Numbered from the stretch's first letter, positions 28,076-36,395 are shown. The stretch is 64,000 nucleotides of DNA from an uncultured Pseudovibrio sp. (GCA_947496145.1 CANMBS010000004.1:124001-188000), one strand, 5' to 3'. Notes: a model not told the origin generated them from the sequence alone. Program-made: numbers and translations.

Positions 28076-29044
28076 ATGAGAACGCTGACAGCAACATTCT
28101 TTGCAGGACTGCTGGCACTGACAATGGGCAGCGCGCTGGCTCAGCCAAAGCTGCGCCAGACCGTCAATGTCACAGGTCCATATGTCACCATTGGTGATTT
28201 TTACAGCGAAGCAGGTGAGCTGGCGCAAACTCCGATTTTTCGCAGTCCGGACCTTGGCACCACAGGTAATGTGTCAGCGCTGATCATCGCCCAGCAAGCG
28301 CAAACAGCAGGATTTGTACAGGCAGGAACTGATGGCCTGACAACAGTCAGCGTCCATCGCCTGTCCATCCCGGTAAACGAGGATCTCATCTCCGATATTT
28401 TGCGCAACACCTTTGCCGAACGCGCAGGCGTAGAACCGACAGAGATCGAAATCTCCTATCAGGCTCCCCTGCCCGCAAATATGCATGCAGATGCCAATGC
28501 AGTATCGCCGCTCACCATCGGGCATGTGAACTGGTCACCGCGTAACATCCGCTTTAAAGCTATCCTGAATGTGATGCAGGAAGGCCAGAGCAAGCCCATT
28601 TCAATTGTGGGCAGCGCCGCACAAATGGTCTCCATAACAACGCTGGCACGTAATTTAGAACGCGGCGCGATCATTTCAGCAAACGACATCCGTCAGGAGC
28701 GCAAATCAGCCGCACGCTATGCTGGCCGTGAATATCTGGCGGCCAGCGACCTGATCGGCATGGAAGTCCGCCGCAAGATGCGTACTGGTTCCACCTTCAC
28801 CCCCCGTGATGTGCGCGCTCCGGTACTTATCAAGCGCAACGCAAAAGTAACGGTTCTCTACAAGATCCCCGGGATGAACATCTCAACACAAGGAAAAGCC
28901 AAATCAGATGGCGGCAAGAATGACTTGATTGAGATCATCAATCCGACCTCCAAGAAAACCATTCTTGCCGAAGTCATCGGCAAAGACCTTGCAATCGTAA
29001 GCGGTACAAATACTCAGATCGCTGCATTTCTGGAGAACCGCTAA
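28076..29044 (+). CDS. flgA: Flagellar P-ring assembly chaperone FlgA
   Basis: 322 residues from the ATG with GGGAG 9 bases upstream; a longer frame overlapping flgG is not supported. Signal peptide 1-22 (ending GSALA). The C-terminal SAF-type domain (about 185-320) shows the FlgA pattern: LARNLERGAIISANDIRQER, then DLIGMEVRRKMRTGSTFTPR. It acts in the periplasm to help FlgI form the P ring. Its stop overlaps the flgH start (TAATG). At over 300 residues it is longer than the E. coli protein (219), as common in this class. Confidence 0.93.
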   Translation: MRTLTATFFAGLLALTMGSALAQPKLRQTVNVTGPYVTIGDFYSEAGELAQTPIFRSPDLGTTGNVSALIIAQQAQTAGFVQAGTDGLTTVSVHRLSIPVNEDLISDILRNTFAERAGVEPTEIEISYQAPLPANMHADANAVSPLTIGHVNWSPRNIRFKAILNVMQEGQSKPISIVGSAAQMVSITTLARNLERGAIISANDIRQERKSAARYAGREYLAASDLIGMEVRRKMRTGSTFTPRDVRAPVLIKRNAKVTVLYKIPGMNISTQGKAKSDGGKNDLIEIINPTSKKTILAEVIGKDLAIVSGTNTQIAAFLENR

Positions 29045-29805
29045 TGCACAAGACATCTTCGGTAAACGCATTCAGAAAATGTACCGCTCTCGCAATTGCT
29101 GCGCTCGCGCTCGTTGGCTGTGAAACCGCAGACAAACTCTCCAAAATCGGGCAGGAACCTGCACTCACAGCCATTCAGGACCCGCGCACGCAACCGGGCT
29201 ATCGTCCCGTGCAAATGCCCATGCCCGTCAAGGAAATAGAGCGCTACAACGCAAATTCTCTTTGGCGCACAGGCAACCGCGCATTCTTCAGGGACCAGCG
29301 TGCAAGACGGATCGGCGACATTGTAACTGTCAACGTCACAATCTCTGACAAAGCAGCATTTGAAAACACCTCAAGAAGCTCAAGAAGCGATAACAAAAGT
29401 TCTGGAGCAGGTGGTGCGCTCGGCGCAGCAATTGACAAGATAGCGCTCCCTTCAAGCGCGTCGGCAGATGCACTGGCCTCGATTAATAGCTCCGACACTT
29501 TTCAGGGAAGTGGCTCCATTGACCGCACAGAAAGCCTGAAGACAACCGTTGCAGCTGTCGTCACTCAGGTCCTGCCCAACTCCAACCTTGTCATCGAAGG
29601 CCGTCAGGAAGTGCGAGTAAATCACGAAGTGCGCGAACTGATTGTAGGAGGCGTCGTGCGCCCGCAGGACATTGCCTCAGACAACACGATAGAGAGCACA
29701 AAAATTGCAGAAGCCCGTATCGGTTACGGCGGACGCGGCCAGATCACGGTTGCTCAGCAACCACGCTATGGCAGTCAGGCTCTCGACATTCTCCTGCCAT
29801 TCTAA
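29044..29805 (+). CDS. flgH: Flagellar L-ring lipoprotein FlgH
   Basis: 253 residues. Lipoprotein signal with lipobox LVGC and lipidated Cys26. The family block SLWRTGNRAFFRDQRARRIG followed by DIVTVNVTISDKA, and the C-terminal VIEGRQEVRVNHEVRELIV, then GVVRPQDIASDN, are intact. It forms the L ring in the outer membrane. Last gene of the flgFGAH unit, followed by a palindromic intergenic repeat and a strong terminator. Confidence 0.97.
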   Translation: MHKTSSVNAFRKCTALAIAALALVGCETADKLSKIGQEPALTAIQDPRTQPGYRPVQMPMPVKEIERYNANSLWRTGNRAFFRDQRARRIGDIVTVNVTISDKAAFENTSRSSRSDNKSSGAGGALGAAIDKIALPSSASADALASINSSDTFQGSGSIDRTESLKTTVAAVVTQVLPNSNLVIEGRQEVRVNHEVRELIVGGVVRPQDIASDNTIESTKIAEARIGYGGRGQITVAQQPRYGSQALDILLPF

Positions 29806-29905
29806 AGCGTATCTCTGAAAAGTGGACACCGGTTTTCAGATAAAGATACGCAAAAACAAAAGCTAAAGCAGATCAAGCGTTTCAGCTTAAACGCGAACTG
29901 CTTTA
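29802..29905. repeat. Palindromic intergenic repeat, copy 1 (RIME-like)
   Basis: About 104 bases almost identical to 44185-44289. It has two nested hairpins. The first is GCGTATCT...AGATACGC with inner CTGAAAA...TTTTCAG around GTGGACACCGG. The second is TAAAGCAG...CTGCTTTA with inner GCGTTT...AAACGC. It begins at the flgH stop codon. The AAGTGGA.ACCGGTTTTC core resembles the dispersed intergenic palindromes known from alphaproteobacteria (RIME type). Confidence 0.85.
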
Positions 29906-29981
29906 GGTGCAACAAGCCACACTCAGATTTCACGAGACCCAATGCCGCTCAATAAGCTCCCCAGCTTGAGTGGCACACAAT

Positions 29982-30024
29982 GCGAACCCGGCAAAATGCT
30001 CCCCGGCATGCCGGGTTCGCTTTT
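29982..30024 (+). terminator. Terminator of the flgFGAH unit
   Basis: GCGAACCCGGC / GCCGGGTTCGC, an 11-bp perfect stem with a 17-base loop followed by TTTT, about 175 bases past flgH. Confidence 0.8.
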
Positions 30025-30084
30025 GCTCGCTGCTATGCAAAGTACATTTGCAGCTTCCACTTCAAATCAGCGCACAAACAAATT

Positions 30085-30114
30085 AAGGGAAGCAAGGCGG
30101 ACCATGCTTCCCTT
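30085..30114 (-). terminator. Hairpin downstream of dksA
   Basis: AAGGGAAGCA / TGCTTCCCTT, a 10-bp perfect stem with a 10-base loop, about 78 bases beyond the dksA stop. On the minus strand it is followed by TTAATTTG; a modest terminator. Confidence 0.45.
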
Positions 30115-30191
30115 TAGAGTCTTATTCCAAGTGATCGTGGTTACAGTACTAGGACCACAGCCTGAAAAGCGATACTCTGTCTCCCAAAAGA

Positions 30192-30608
30192 TCAGTCATC
30201 CCGATAGATTTTCTCACGACGCTCATGGGCTTCCTGGGCCTCAATAGAAAGCGTAGCAATAGGTCGCGCATCCAAACGGCGTACAGAGATTGGCTCGCCA
30301 GTCTCTTCACAATATCCGTAGGTTCCGTCTTCAATGCGGGCAAGCGCAGAGTCGATTTTAGAAATCAGTTTTCTCTGCCGGTCACGCGCACGTAATTCAA
30401 TCGACCGATCGGTTTCAGAAGAAGCACGATCAGCCAGATCCGGATGATTTGTGCTTTCCTCTTGAAGTGCAGCAAGGGTCTCCTTGCTCTCTTTCAGAAT
30501 ATCTTCCTTCCACGCAAGCAACTTTCTGCGAAAGTACTCGCGCTGTTGGTCGTTCATGAATGGTTCGTCCGCTGATGGACGATAATCAATTGCGACATCA
30601 ACTGCCAT
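30192..30608 (-). CDS. dksA: DksA-type RNA polymerase-binding protein, one-cysteine form
   Basis: 138 residues with a coiled-coil hairpin (about 20-90), including the tip region DLADRASSE, and a C-terminal globular zinc-finger-like fold. The classic four zinc cysteines are reduced to one: Cys100, Thr103, Ser121, Ala124 (GYCEETG and ATLSIEAQEAHE). The same C-T-S-A pattern is known for Rhodobacter sphaeroides DksA, which works without zinc. It binds RNA polymerase with ppGpp to reset transcription, including flagellar and ribosomal genes in other bacteria. Monocistronic, between flgH and fliX. The length matches the family (E. coli 151). Confidence 0.93.
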   Translation of the reverse strand: MAVDVAIDYRPSADEPFMNDQQREYFRRKLLAWKEDILKESKETLAALQEESTNHPDLADRASSETDRSIELRARDRQRKLISKIDSALARIEDGTYGYCEETGEPISVRRLDARPIATLSIEAQEAHERREKIYRDD

Positions 30609-30766
30609 CTGAAACTCCGCCTATTTATATGGGCGGCTGGAATATAACGAGTGGAGATTGAAACAACAATCTACTAAAAAGATGAAATTGTCTAAGAATA
30701 CAATTATTGAGTTTAATCAGCAACTTATGCGGTTGGTAACCTAAACAGCAACCTGAACCAATTAGG

Positions 30767-31204
30767 CTATTCTACGTAGTGACCAAGCTTTGCGAGCTCG
30801 ATTCTGGCACGCAATTCAATATCTTCAACCACCCGGTCCAAACCTGGATTGCCACTTTTCACGCGCATTGAAAGGTTGCTTACAAGCCGCTCCAGCCGCT
30901 CCGGTTGCACTTTGCCCTGCAACAGGTCAATTTTAAGCGCATCAAGCTGATCTAAAAGCGTACTGCCGTGTTGAACAGCGCGGCTTCTGTCATCTCCCTG
31001 CACATCCATCTGCTGAAGCGCCAAAAGAGAATCAACGCCCTGCAAAGTCGGTGTAGAAATGCTTGCTGATGAATGCGCAACAGGGGCGCTTTCTTCTTCA
31101 ACGCTAAAGGCGTCTCCATGTTCGCCTTCAGACCCCTTGCGTCGTTTAGCGCCCACTTTACCTGCGGCGTTTAAACCAGAAACTGGTGTGGTGCGTACTA
31201 GCAA
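30767..31204 (-). CDS. fliX: Flagellar assembly regulator FliX
   Basis: 145 residues if started at TTG (AGGA 8 bases upstream), giving L/MLVRTTPVSGLNAAG. The only ATG (31273) would add 23 residues without a ribosome site and beyond the usual FliX length of about 140. Conserved C-terminal part: LDQLDALKIDLLQGKVQPER, then ERLVSNLSMRV and the ending DIELRARIELAKLG. In Caulobacter FliX is a membrane-associated partner that controls the sigma-54 activator FlbD and couples basal-body assembly to late flagellar genes. Its presence beside sigma-54-type promoters fits. Divergent from flgI. Confidence 0.85.
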   Translation of the reverse strand: MLVRTTPVSGLNAAGKVGAKRRKGSEGEHGDAFSVEEESAPVAHSSASISTPTLQGVDSLLALQQMDVQGDDRSRAVQHGSTLLDQLDALKIDLLQGKVQPERLERLVSNLSMRVKSGNPGLDRVVEDIELRARIELAKLGHYVE

Positions 31205-31556
31205 GACAATATCCTCAGACTTAAGCACATCCCAGAAGCGCGAAAGAACCACTTCCCAGCAAGGTATGCGCAACAGAACAAAACCAAATTCAACTCAAAC
31301 ATCTTCAGTACAAACGCAAAGTGCAATATGCATCTGAATAAGACCCTACACCAGCACGCCTTTGCCGAGCTGAACACCTAAAACCTTAGCAAGCAGGCAA
31401 CAATTGCCGCATAAAAATTTACGCTCTGGCAACATTTATCCACCCCTACCAATAATAGTGTTTATTTTCAATAGACTAGCACAAAGTCTCTCATGCCACA
31501 CAACTGGCACGAAATTCGCATACTTAACGCAAATAAAATTCTGTAGTCAGGTACCG
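31205..31556. promoter_or_regulatory. Divergent control region between fliX and flgI
   Basis: About 350 gene-free bases (or 283 if fliX starts at its far ATG). The right end carries a sigma-54-type promoter directed to flgI. Only isolated TTAAC half-sites are seen, no full CtrA box. Confidence 0.5.
31505..31520 (+). promoter_or_regulatory. Sigma-54 promoter of flgI
   Basis: TGGCACGAAATTCGCA has GG and GC separated by exactly 10 bases and a perfect TGGCACG -24 block. It ends 36 bases before the flgI ATG, implying a short leader. Confidence 0.75.
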
Positions 31557-32675
31557 ATGCGTTCACTCAGTAAATTCATTAGAATCGCTATTGCGGCATC
31601 CATCGTTCTTGTTGGCGCGACCTTTCAGGGGAACGCAGCCTCAAGGATCAAGGATATTGCTGATTTTGAAGGTATTCGAGACAACCAGCTGATTGGCTAT
31701 GGTCTTGTTGTCGGCCTTCAGGGCACTGGCGATTCCTTAAATGCATCCCCTTTCACCCGGCAATCTTTGCAGGCCATGCTTGAACGCCTTGGCGTAAACA
31801 CCAATGAAGCTGATCTGGACACAGACAACACCGCCGCAGTTATGGTGACAGCCAATTTGCCCGCATTCACAACGCAAGGAACGCGCATCGACGTGACTGT
31901 GAGCGCTCTGGGTGATGCAACCAATCTTCAGGGTGGCACGCTGCTGGTAACCCCGCTTATGGGCGCTGACGGCGAAGCATACGCGATCGCACAAGGCCCG
32001 CTGACAATTGCAGGCTTTGCCGCACAGGGCGACGCTGCATCAGTCGTAAGGGGCGTTCCAACCTCAGGACGTATCGCAAATGGCGCGCTGGTAGAACGTG
32101 AGGTCGAGTTCAAATTGTCCTCCCTCAGTTCAATCCGCCTGTCTTTGCGCAACCCGGACCTCACCACCTCTCGCCGTATCGCCGTTGCCATTAACGAAAT
32201 CATCGGCCTGCCAACCGCAGAGCCGCTCGATCCCGCAACCGTTCGCCTCACCCTGCCAAAACAGTTTGACGGCAACATCGTAGACCTGATCACCGATATC
32301 GAGCAGCTCATTGTCGAACCAGACCTGCCAGCCAAAATCGTCATCGACGAAAGCTCTGGCATTATCGTCATGGGCCAGCAGGTAAAAGTCTCCACCGTAG
32401 CTGTCGCACAAGGTAACCTGACCGTTACAATTGCAGAGTCTCCCGAGGTGGTTCAGCCCGCTCCATTTGGAGGTGGCCAGACAGCAGCAGTGCCACGCTC
32501 AAACGTGCAGGTGACAGAAGACAACCGTCAGCTTGCAATGGTGAGCGAAACGATTACGCTGCAACAATTGGTAGATGGTCTGAACGCTCTGGGCATCGGC
32601 CCAAGAGATCTCATCTCCATCCTTCAGGCAATCAAAGCCGCAGGCGCCTTACAGGCAGAAATTGAGGTACTCTGA
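31557..32675 (+). CDS. flgI: Flagellar P-ring protein FlgI
   Basis: 372 residues from the ATG after CAGGTACCG; a 51-codon longer frame has no signal peptide. Signal peptide 1-28 (ending QGNAA). Next comes the family start SRIKDIADFEGIRDNQLIGY followed by GLVVGLQGTGD. The C-terminal TLQQLVDGLNALGIGPRDLI followed by SILQAIKAAGAL is diagnostic. It forms the periplasmic P ring around the distal rod with help from FlgA. It overlaps the next gene by one base (TGATG) in a flgI-flgJ-flgN unit. Confidence 0.98.
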   Translation: MRSLSKFIRIAIAASIVLVGATFQGNAASRIKDIADFEGIRDNQLIGYGLVVGLQGTGDSLNASPFTRQSLQAMLERLGVNTNEADLDTDNTAAVMVTANLPAFTTQGTRIDVTVSALGDATNLQGGTLLVTPLMGADGEAYAIAQGPLTIAGFAAQGDAASVVRGVPTSGRIANGALVEREVEFKLSSLSSIRLSLRNPDLTTSRRIAVAINEIIGLPTAEPLDPATVRLTLPKQFDGNIVDLITDIEQLIVEPDLPAKIVIDESSGIIVMGQQVKVSTVAVAQGNLTVTIAESPEVVQPAPFGGGQTAAVPRSNVQVTEDNRQLAMVSETITLQQLVDGLNALGIGPRDLISILQAIKAAGALQAEIEVL

Positions 32676-33016
32676 TGCTTCCACAAGCCCAGCTACCCGC
32701 CAGCCCTCTGGCAACATCCAGCAGCCTCATATCAAGTGCAAAAGCACAGGCGGACCTTGCTAAAACAGCCAGCGCTCCCAAAGACCCTCTTATGGAGAAG
32801 GCAAAGGAATTCGAAGCTGTCTTCCTAAATGAAATGCTCCAGAATATGTTTACAGGTCTGGAAGACGGCGGAACCTATGGAAGCGCAGAAGGCTCAGATG
32901 CATGGAAATCCATGCTGATTAATGAGTATGCCAACAACCTGTCACAATCTGGTGGCATCGGTATTGCTGCTTCTGTCCACTCACAACTCTTAGAACTGCA
33001 AGAGAACTCAGCATGA
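32675..33016 (+). CDS. flgJ: Rod-binding protein, FlgJ N-domain only (CheL type)
   Basis: 113 residues. KAKEFEAVFLNEMLQNMFTG followed by the AWKSMLINEYANNLSQSGGI, GIA motif is the FlgJ rod-capping/rod-binding domain (PF10135). The muramidase domain found in enteric FlgJ is missing, as usual in alphaproteobacteria, where a separate lytic enzyme is recruited. It starts at an ATG overlapping the flgI stop, and its own stop overlaps the flgN-like start (ATGA), so translation is coupled. Confidence 0.9.
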   Translation: MLPQAQLPASPLATSSSLISSAKAQADLAKTASAPKDPLMEKAKEFEAVFLNEMLQNMFTGLEDGGTYGSAEGSDAWKSMLINEYANNLSQSGGIGIAASVHSQLLELQENSA

Positions 33017-33513
33017 CAACCCAGCACGACACTGATCTTGTTCATAGTACTGTATCGTTCAAGGAAGAACCTATCCAGACACAGACGCAAGCTGAAGTCT
33101 TTTGCGAGCGACTTGAAACCGCAATGGATAACCTCGTCAGCATCATCGAAGCAGAAACAGAATTACTTCGGGATGGACAAATTTCAGAGTTACCCACAGT
33201 TGCACCAAAGAAGAATGCAGCTATTGAAAGCTATCTTTCAGGCATTCGGCTAGCCAGCGAGAACGCTATCGCACTGGGTAACCTTGCCCCGGAATCCATA
33301 CAACGTATGCGAGAGCGGCATGGCAATTTAAGACCCATACTGCAGACCAATCTGCAAGTTGTCTCAACGGCACGTTCAGTCACAGACAACGTGATAGAAA
33401 CCGTTGCTAAAGCAGTAGGTTCCCAATTAAAAACAAAGGGTTACACAGCAAACGGCGTCATGACCACACCGCAGAAATCTGCGCAGGGCATCGCAGTTAA
33501 CCAAACTCTCTAA
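33013..33513 (+). CDS. FlgN-like flagellar export chaperone
   Basis: 166 residues, entirely helical and polar, starting within the flgJ stop (ATGA). The pattern ERLETAMDNLVSIIEAETEL, L.DG.., K..A...Y is that of FlgN, the cytosolic chaperone for hook-associated proteins FlgK and FlgL, both of which are encoded in this block. C-terminal residues (about 140-166) are Thr/Gln-rich and include YTANG. The position after flgI-flgJ is the usual place for this gene in the group. The family is diverse, so I leave the symbol open. Confidence 0.75.
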   Translation: MTTQHDTDLVHSTVSFKEEPIQTQTQAEVFCERLETAMDNLVSIIEAETELLRDGQISELPTVAPKKNAAIESYLSGIRLASENAIALGNLAPESIQRMRERHGNLRPILQTNLQVVSTARSVTDNVIETVAKAVGSQLKTKGYTANGVMTTPQKSAQGIAVNQTL

Positions 33514-33707
33514 CCCACACTATATTAGTCGTGCATATTAACGAATAACCCTGAAAACCCACAGGACACGTCATACAAAAAGGGCATGTTTGTGCGGTTT
33601 TCAGCACAATTTCACTAAAGCTTTATTAAATTCACATCGTTAATATTAATATTTTTTAAGAAAGTTCCCGATAAAATTGTCTCCATGTAAAAAACGTGGG
33701 GGACTAC

Positions 33708-34181
33708 ATGGAAATCGTCGCACAAAGACCAACACTCTTGCATCAGTCGCTGACAACTCAAGCGGCCCCTGTAAAATCAGAGAGCGAGCAGATTAAGACC
33801 GAATTGTCAGCCGCCCGCGCTGTCACGGCTTCTTCAGAGTCCTCGGAAAACCCAACGGCCTCTGACAAGTCTTTCCAGTCGGACTCGCGATTAGGCGTCC
33901 AGCCCTCAAAGTCAGGTGACGAGGAATCTCGTGTTGTTCGCGGTTACGACTATGACGAAGAGACAAAGGAATTCATCTATTCCCTTAAGCAAGAACCGGA
34001 AGGCGAGGTAATCTACGAATTGCCATCACAAACCGCCCGCCGCATTCGTGCCTTCGTAGATGAAGTCATCCAAATGCAGGAAAAGCGCAGCTTGGGCGGT
34101 GAAGCAAAGAACACCGATGAAGCTGCCTATCAGGCCAAACAAGCTCAACCAGAACCCGCCCAGCAGGAGCACGCCGCATAA
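33708..34181 (+). CDS. FlaG-like flagellar protein
   Basis: 157 residues from the ATG with GGGGGA just upstream (a GTG 12 bases earlier is less likely). The first ~85 residues are Ser/Gln/Thr-rich and disordered. The core, about 88-130 (GYDYDEETKEFIYSLKQEPE followed by GEVIYELPSQTARR), has the FlaG pattern of an acidic DEETG-like turn, hydrophobic strands and GEVI..(I/L)P. FlaG proteins influence filament length. Located between the flgIJN unit and flagellin, closed by its own terminator. The assignment rests on a short motif. Confidence 0.6.
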   Translation: MEIVAQRPTLLHQSLTTQAAPVKSESEQIKTELSAARAVTASSESSENPTASDKSFQSDSRLGVQPSKSGDEESRVVRGYDYDEETKEFIYSLKQEPEGEVIYELPSQTARRIRAFVDEVIQMQEKRSLGGEAKNTDEAAYQAKQAQPEPAQQEHAA

Positions 34182-34223
34182 GCGACATCACCTGCCCGCG
34201 TCTCAACACCATCAAAACCTCAT

Positions 34224-34258
34224 GAGCCTCGCTGCCCCCGCTGCAAGGCTCTTTTTTT
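34224..34258 (+). terminator. Terminator after the FlaG-like gene
   Basis: GAGCC, an 18-base GC-rich interior, GGCTC, then seven T residues. The stem is short but the T tract is strong. Confidence 0.7.
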
Positions 34259-34370
34259 GTGTGCCTGATCCCTGACTTAACAAAGCAACGCACAAAACAC
34301 CCGATCAACGCAAAACAACGCACTTTTCAGCGCAAGCCCAAACAGTCTCCTCATTCCCATACCAGACAAA

Positions 34371-34397
34371 GAAAAACGCGCCCCAAAAGAGCGCGTT
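34371..34397 (-). terminator. Terminator of the flagellin gene
   Basis: On the minus strand AACGCGC...GCGCGTT (7-bp stem) runs into TTTTC, about 30 bases beyond the flagellin stop. Confidence 0.75.
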
Positions 34398-34427
34398 CTC
34401 CAAAGTCCAGTTCTGTAAAAAAGAAGC

Positions 34428-35957
34428 TTATCGGATAAGCTGCAGCACAGACTGATTAGCCTGAGTTGCCAGAGCAAGAGTAGAAGTAGCAATCTGGTTC
34501 TGAGTATTCAGAGCAGACAGATTAGCACCTTCCAGGTTTGTATCTGCAAGCGTCAACTTACCCGCACCAGTCTGCAGTGTGTTGATCATGTCAGCAGTGA
34601 AGTTTTGACGGTTGGTCACAACAGTCATATTCGTACCAAAGGTAGAAGCCTGCGCACGAAGATCCAGCTGAGCTTGACGCACTTGGTCAAGGGACGCTTC
34701 GATGAGACTATCATCTCCCCAACCACTGCCATCACGCTGCGCTTGCGCCTGAGTATCTTTATTAACGGTTACACCTTTACCTGTGCCAAGCTCAGCACCG
34801 GTTGTGGAATTATCAGAACCCTGACGGAAACCGATTTGCAGATCAACATCATTGGCATCAATTTGCAGTCGGTTTCCCGCGACCAGTGTTTCAACGTTTC
34901 CAGCGCTTCGAAGGGCTGCCGCAAGTTGATCTACTGTTTTGCCACCCTCAATTTTAAAGGATCTTTCCTCGCCATTTTCGGCCTTGTAAGTAATTGCGTC
35001 CCCATCAGCAAATCCATCCAGACTGGAAAGGACGGTACCACCTACTAGCGTCCCGGCATCAATTGCAGCACCACTAAAACTAGCACCTTTACCTGTAGGA
35101 GGTGTAAGGGTGATTGCACTATCTGACGAGATCTTAAGGTTACCATCCAAACTTGCAGATGCTGAAACACCATCAATATCACTGAGGTACCGAGCAAGGT
35201 CTTCTATCGTGTCGCCATCGGTTCCAATTTTAAATACATGAGAATCACCGTTGACGTTAATTGTTAGGTCATCACCTGATGCAAGGCTTTCAACCCCGAC
35301 AAGACTATCTGTCCGGCTGTTTACAGCAGCAATTGAGATTGTTCCTTTGAACTTTTCTGCACCAAGACCCAGCTCAACAATATTATTATCAAAGGCTACC
35401 TCTTCCTGAGACTTTACGGAAGCACCAATACTCTCAAGCTTGAAAGAAGAATCCTCTGAATCAAGGTCTGTATAATCAACAGCCTTAATATTCAAATCAG
35501 AAGAACCATCTTCGTTGAACTTAACTTTCAGGTCGTTCCCATCTCCACCAAGAAGGTTTTTGCCCTTGTAGCCAGAATCTTTTGCAGCATCTTCAATCTG
35601 AGTAAGCAACTCATTGTATTCAGCAGCATACTTAGCGCGTGTATCAGTATCCTTAGTCTGCAACGCCTGGTTCGCTTTACCTTTCGCCGCATCAAGCAAC
35701 TTATCAATAGCCTTGATACCTTTATCAGCAGCTTCAAGAGTGGAAACCGACTGACCGATATCATCCTGTAGATTGCTCAGATCAGATGCACGCGAATTCA
35801 AATTAGACGCAGTAAAGAACGAATTCGGATTGTCGAGAGCGGAGTTAACCTTTTTGCCGGAAGCAAGACGCTCTTGTGTCTGACCGATCAGAGCAGCCGT
35901 GCTCTGAAGTGTGCTCAGGTTGGAACGCACTGATGCGGTGAGTGTAATATCAGACAT
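34428..35957 (-). CDS. Flagellin
   Basis: 509 residues. The N-terminal D0/D1 region (about 1-150) begins SDITLTASVRSNLSTLQSTA and contains QERLASGKKVNSALDNPNSF. The C-terminal D1/D0 (about 415-509) ends LATQANQSVLQLIR. The middle 150-415 is variable, Asp/Gly/Ser-rich surface sequence. It polymerises to the filament after export, and the terminal residues match alphaproteobacterial flagellins. It has a leader of at least 43 bases with two hairpins and a full CtrA-type box about 115 bases upstream. flbT, whose product destabilises flagellin mRNA by binding its leader in Caulobacter, lies just across the divergent region. Confidence 0.97.
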   Translation of the reverse strand: MSDITLTASVRSNLSTLQSTAALIGQTQERLASGKKVNSALDNPNSFFTASNLNSRASDLSNLQDDIGQSVSTLEAADKGIKAIDKLLDAAKGKANQALQTKDTDTRAKYAAEYNELLTQIEDAAKDSGYKGKNLLGGDGNDLKVKFNEDGSSDLNIKAVDYTDLDSEDSSFKLESIGASVKSQEEVAFDNNIVELGLGAEKFKGTISIAAVNSRTDSLVGVESLASGDDLTINVNGDSHVFKIGTDGDTIEDLARYLSDIDGVSASASLDGNLKISSDSAITLTPPTGKGASFSGAAIDAGTLVGGTVLSSLDGFADGDAITYKAENGEERSFKIEGGKTVDQLAAALRSAGNVETLVAGNRLQIDANDVDLQIGFRQGSDNSTTGAELGTGKGVTVNKDTQAQAQRDGSGWGDDSLIEASLDQVRQAQLDLRAQASTFGTNMTVVTNRQNFTADMINTLQTGAGKLTLADTNLEGANLSALNTQNQIATSTLALATQANQSVLQLIR

Positions 35958-35983
35958 AATGTAGTCCCTTCTAGGAGTATCAA

Positions 35984-36000
35984 TGACCCATCCTGGGTCA
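35984..36000 (-). promoter_or_regulatory. Inverted repeat in the flagellin leader
   Basis: TGACCCA-TCC-TGGGTCA, a perfect 7-bp inverted repeat 27-43 bases upstream of the flagellin ATG; in RNA it would form a stem close to the ribosome site. A second stem ACTCAG/CTGAGT follows at 36003-36023. Either an operator or an mRNA leader structure. Confidence 0.5.
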
Positions 36001-36069
36001 GAACTCAGCTAAAATCACTGAGTATTAATTGAGTACAATTACCCGTCCTGCGAGTAAAGAGGGAACGTG

Positions 36070-36084
36070 TTAACAACGCTTTAA
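36070..36084 (-). promoter_or_regulatory. CtrA-type box upstream of flagellin
   Basis: TTAA-CAACGCT-TTAA, exact consensus spacing, 113-127 bases upstream of the flagellin start (minus strand TTAA-AGCGTTG-TTAAC). Confidence 0.6.
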
Positions 36085-36395
36085 TAAACTAGCAATTGTA
36101 GATGGGAGATTATCAGGACTGCGACACATCACTAGCAAATCAAATATTTCAGCCACTTACGAGGAGCAGGTAGTTACACGCACCTCTAAATGTTATCTGT
36201 GCACATTCTGCCTGACGTTAGAGCAACCAAACTGCAAGCCGCACCTTTGCATCAAAAGAATCAAAATTCAGTCCAATTGGCAACAAGTAACGCTCGACTT
36301 ACAGATCTAAAATATTTCGTTGAATAACCACTAAATTTTAATTGGATTAACACTTTGGTTGCCATCATAGTCAATAGTGCTTTTAAGGAGGCAGT

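Larger units (their letters stand above)
35958..36395. promoter_or_regulatory. Divergent control region between flagellin and flbT
   Basis: 438 AT-rich bases without a gene. It contains the two leader hairpins of flagellin (35984-36000 and 36003-36023) and a CtrA-type box (36070-36084). Near flbT there are TTAA half-sites at a non-canonical 5-base spacing (around 36337-36350). Confidence 0.6.

Noticed and set aside
33581-33594. GG-N10-GC upstream of the FlaG-like gene as a sigma-54 promoter
   Set aside because: Only the GG and GC dinucleotides fit; TGGCAC and TTGC blocks are absent.
33646-33674. CCCGATAA upstream of the FlaG-like gene resembles a sigma-28 -10 element
   Set aside because: The -35 position has AATA rather than TAAA, so only half of the promoter matches; not listed as a feature.
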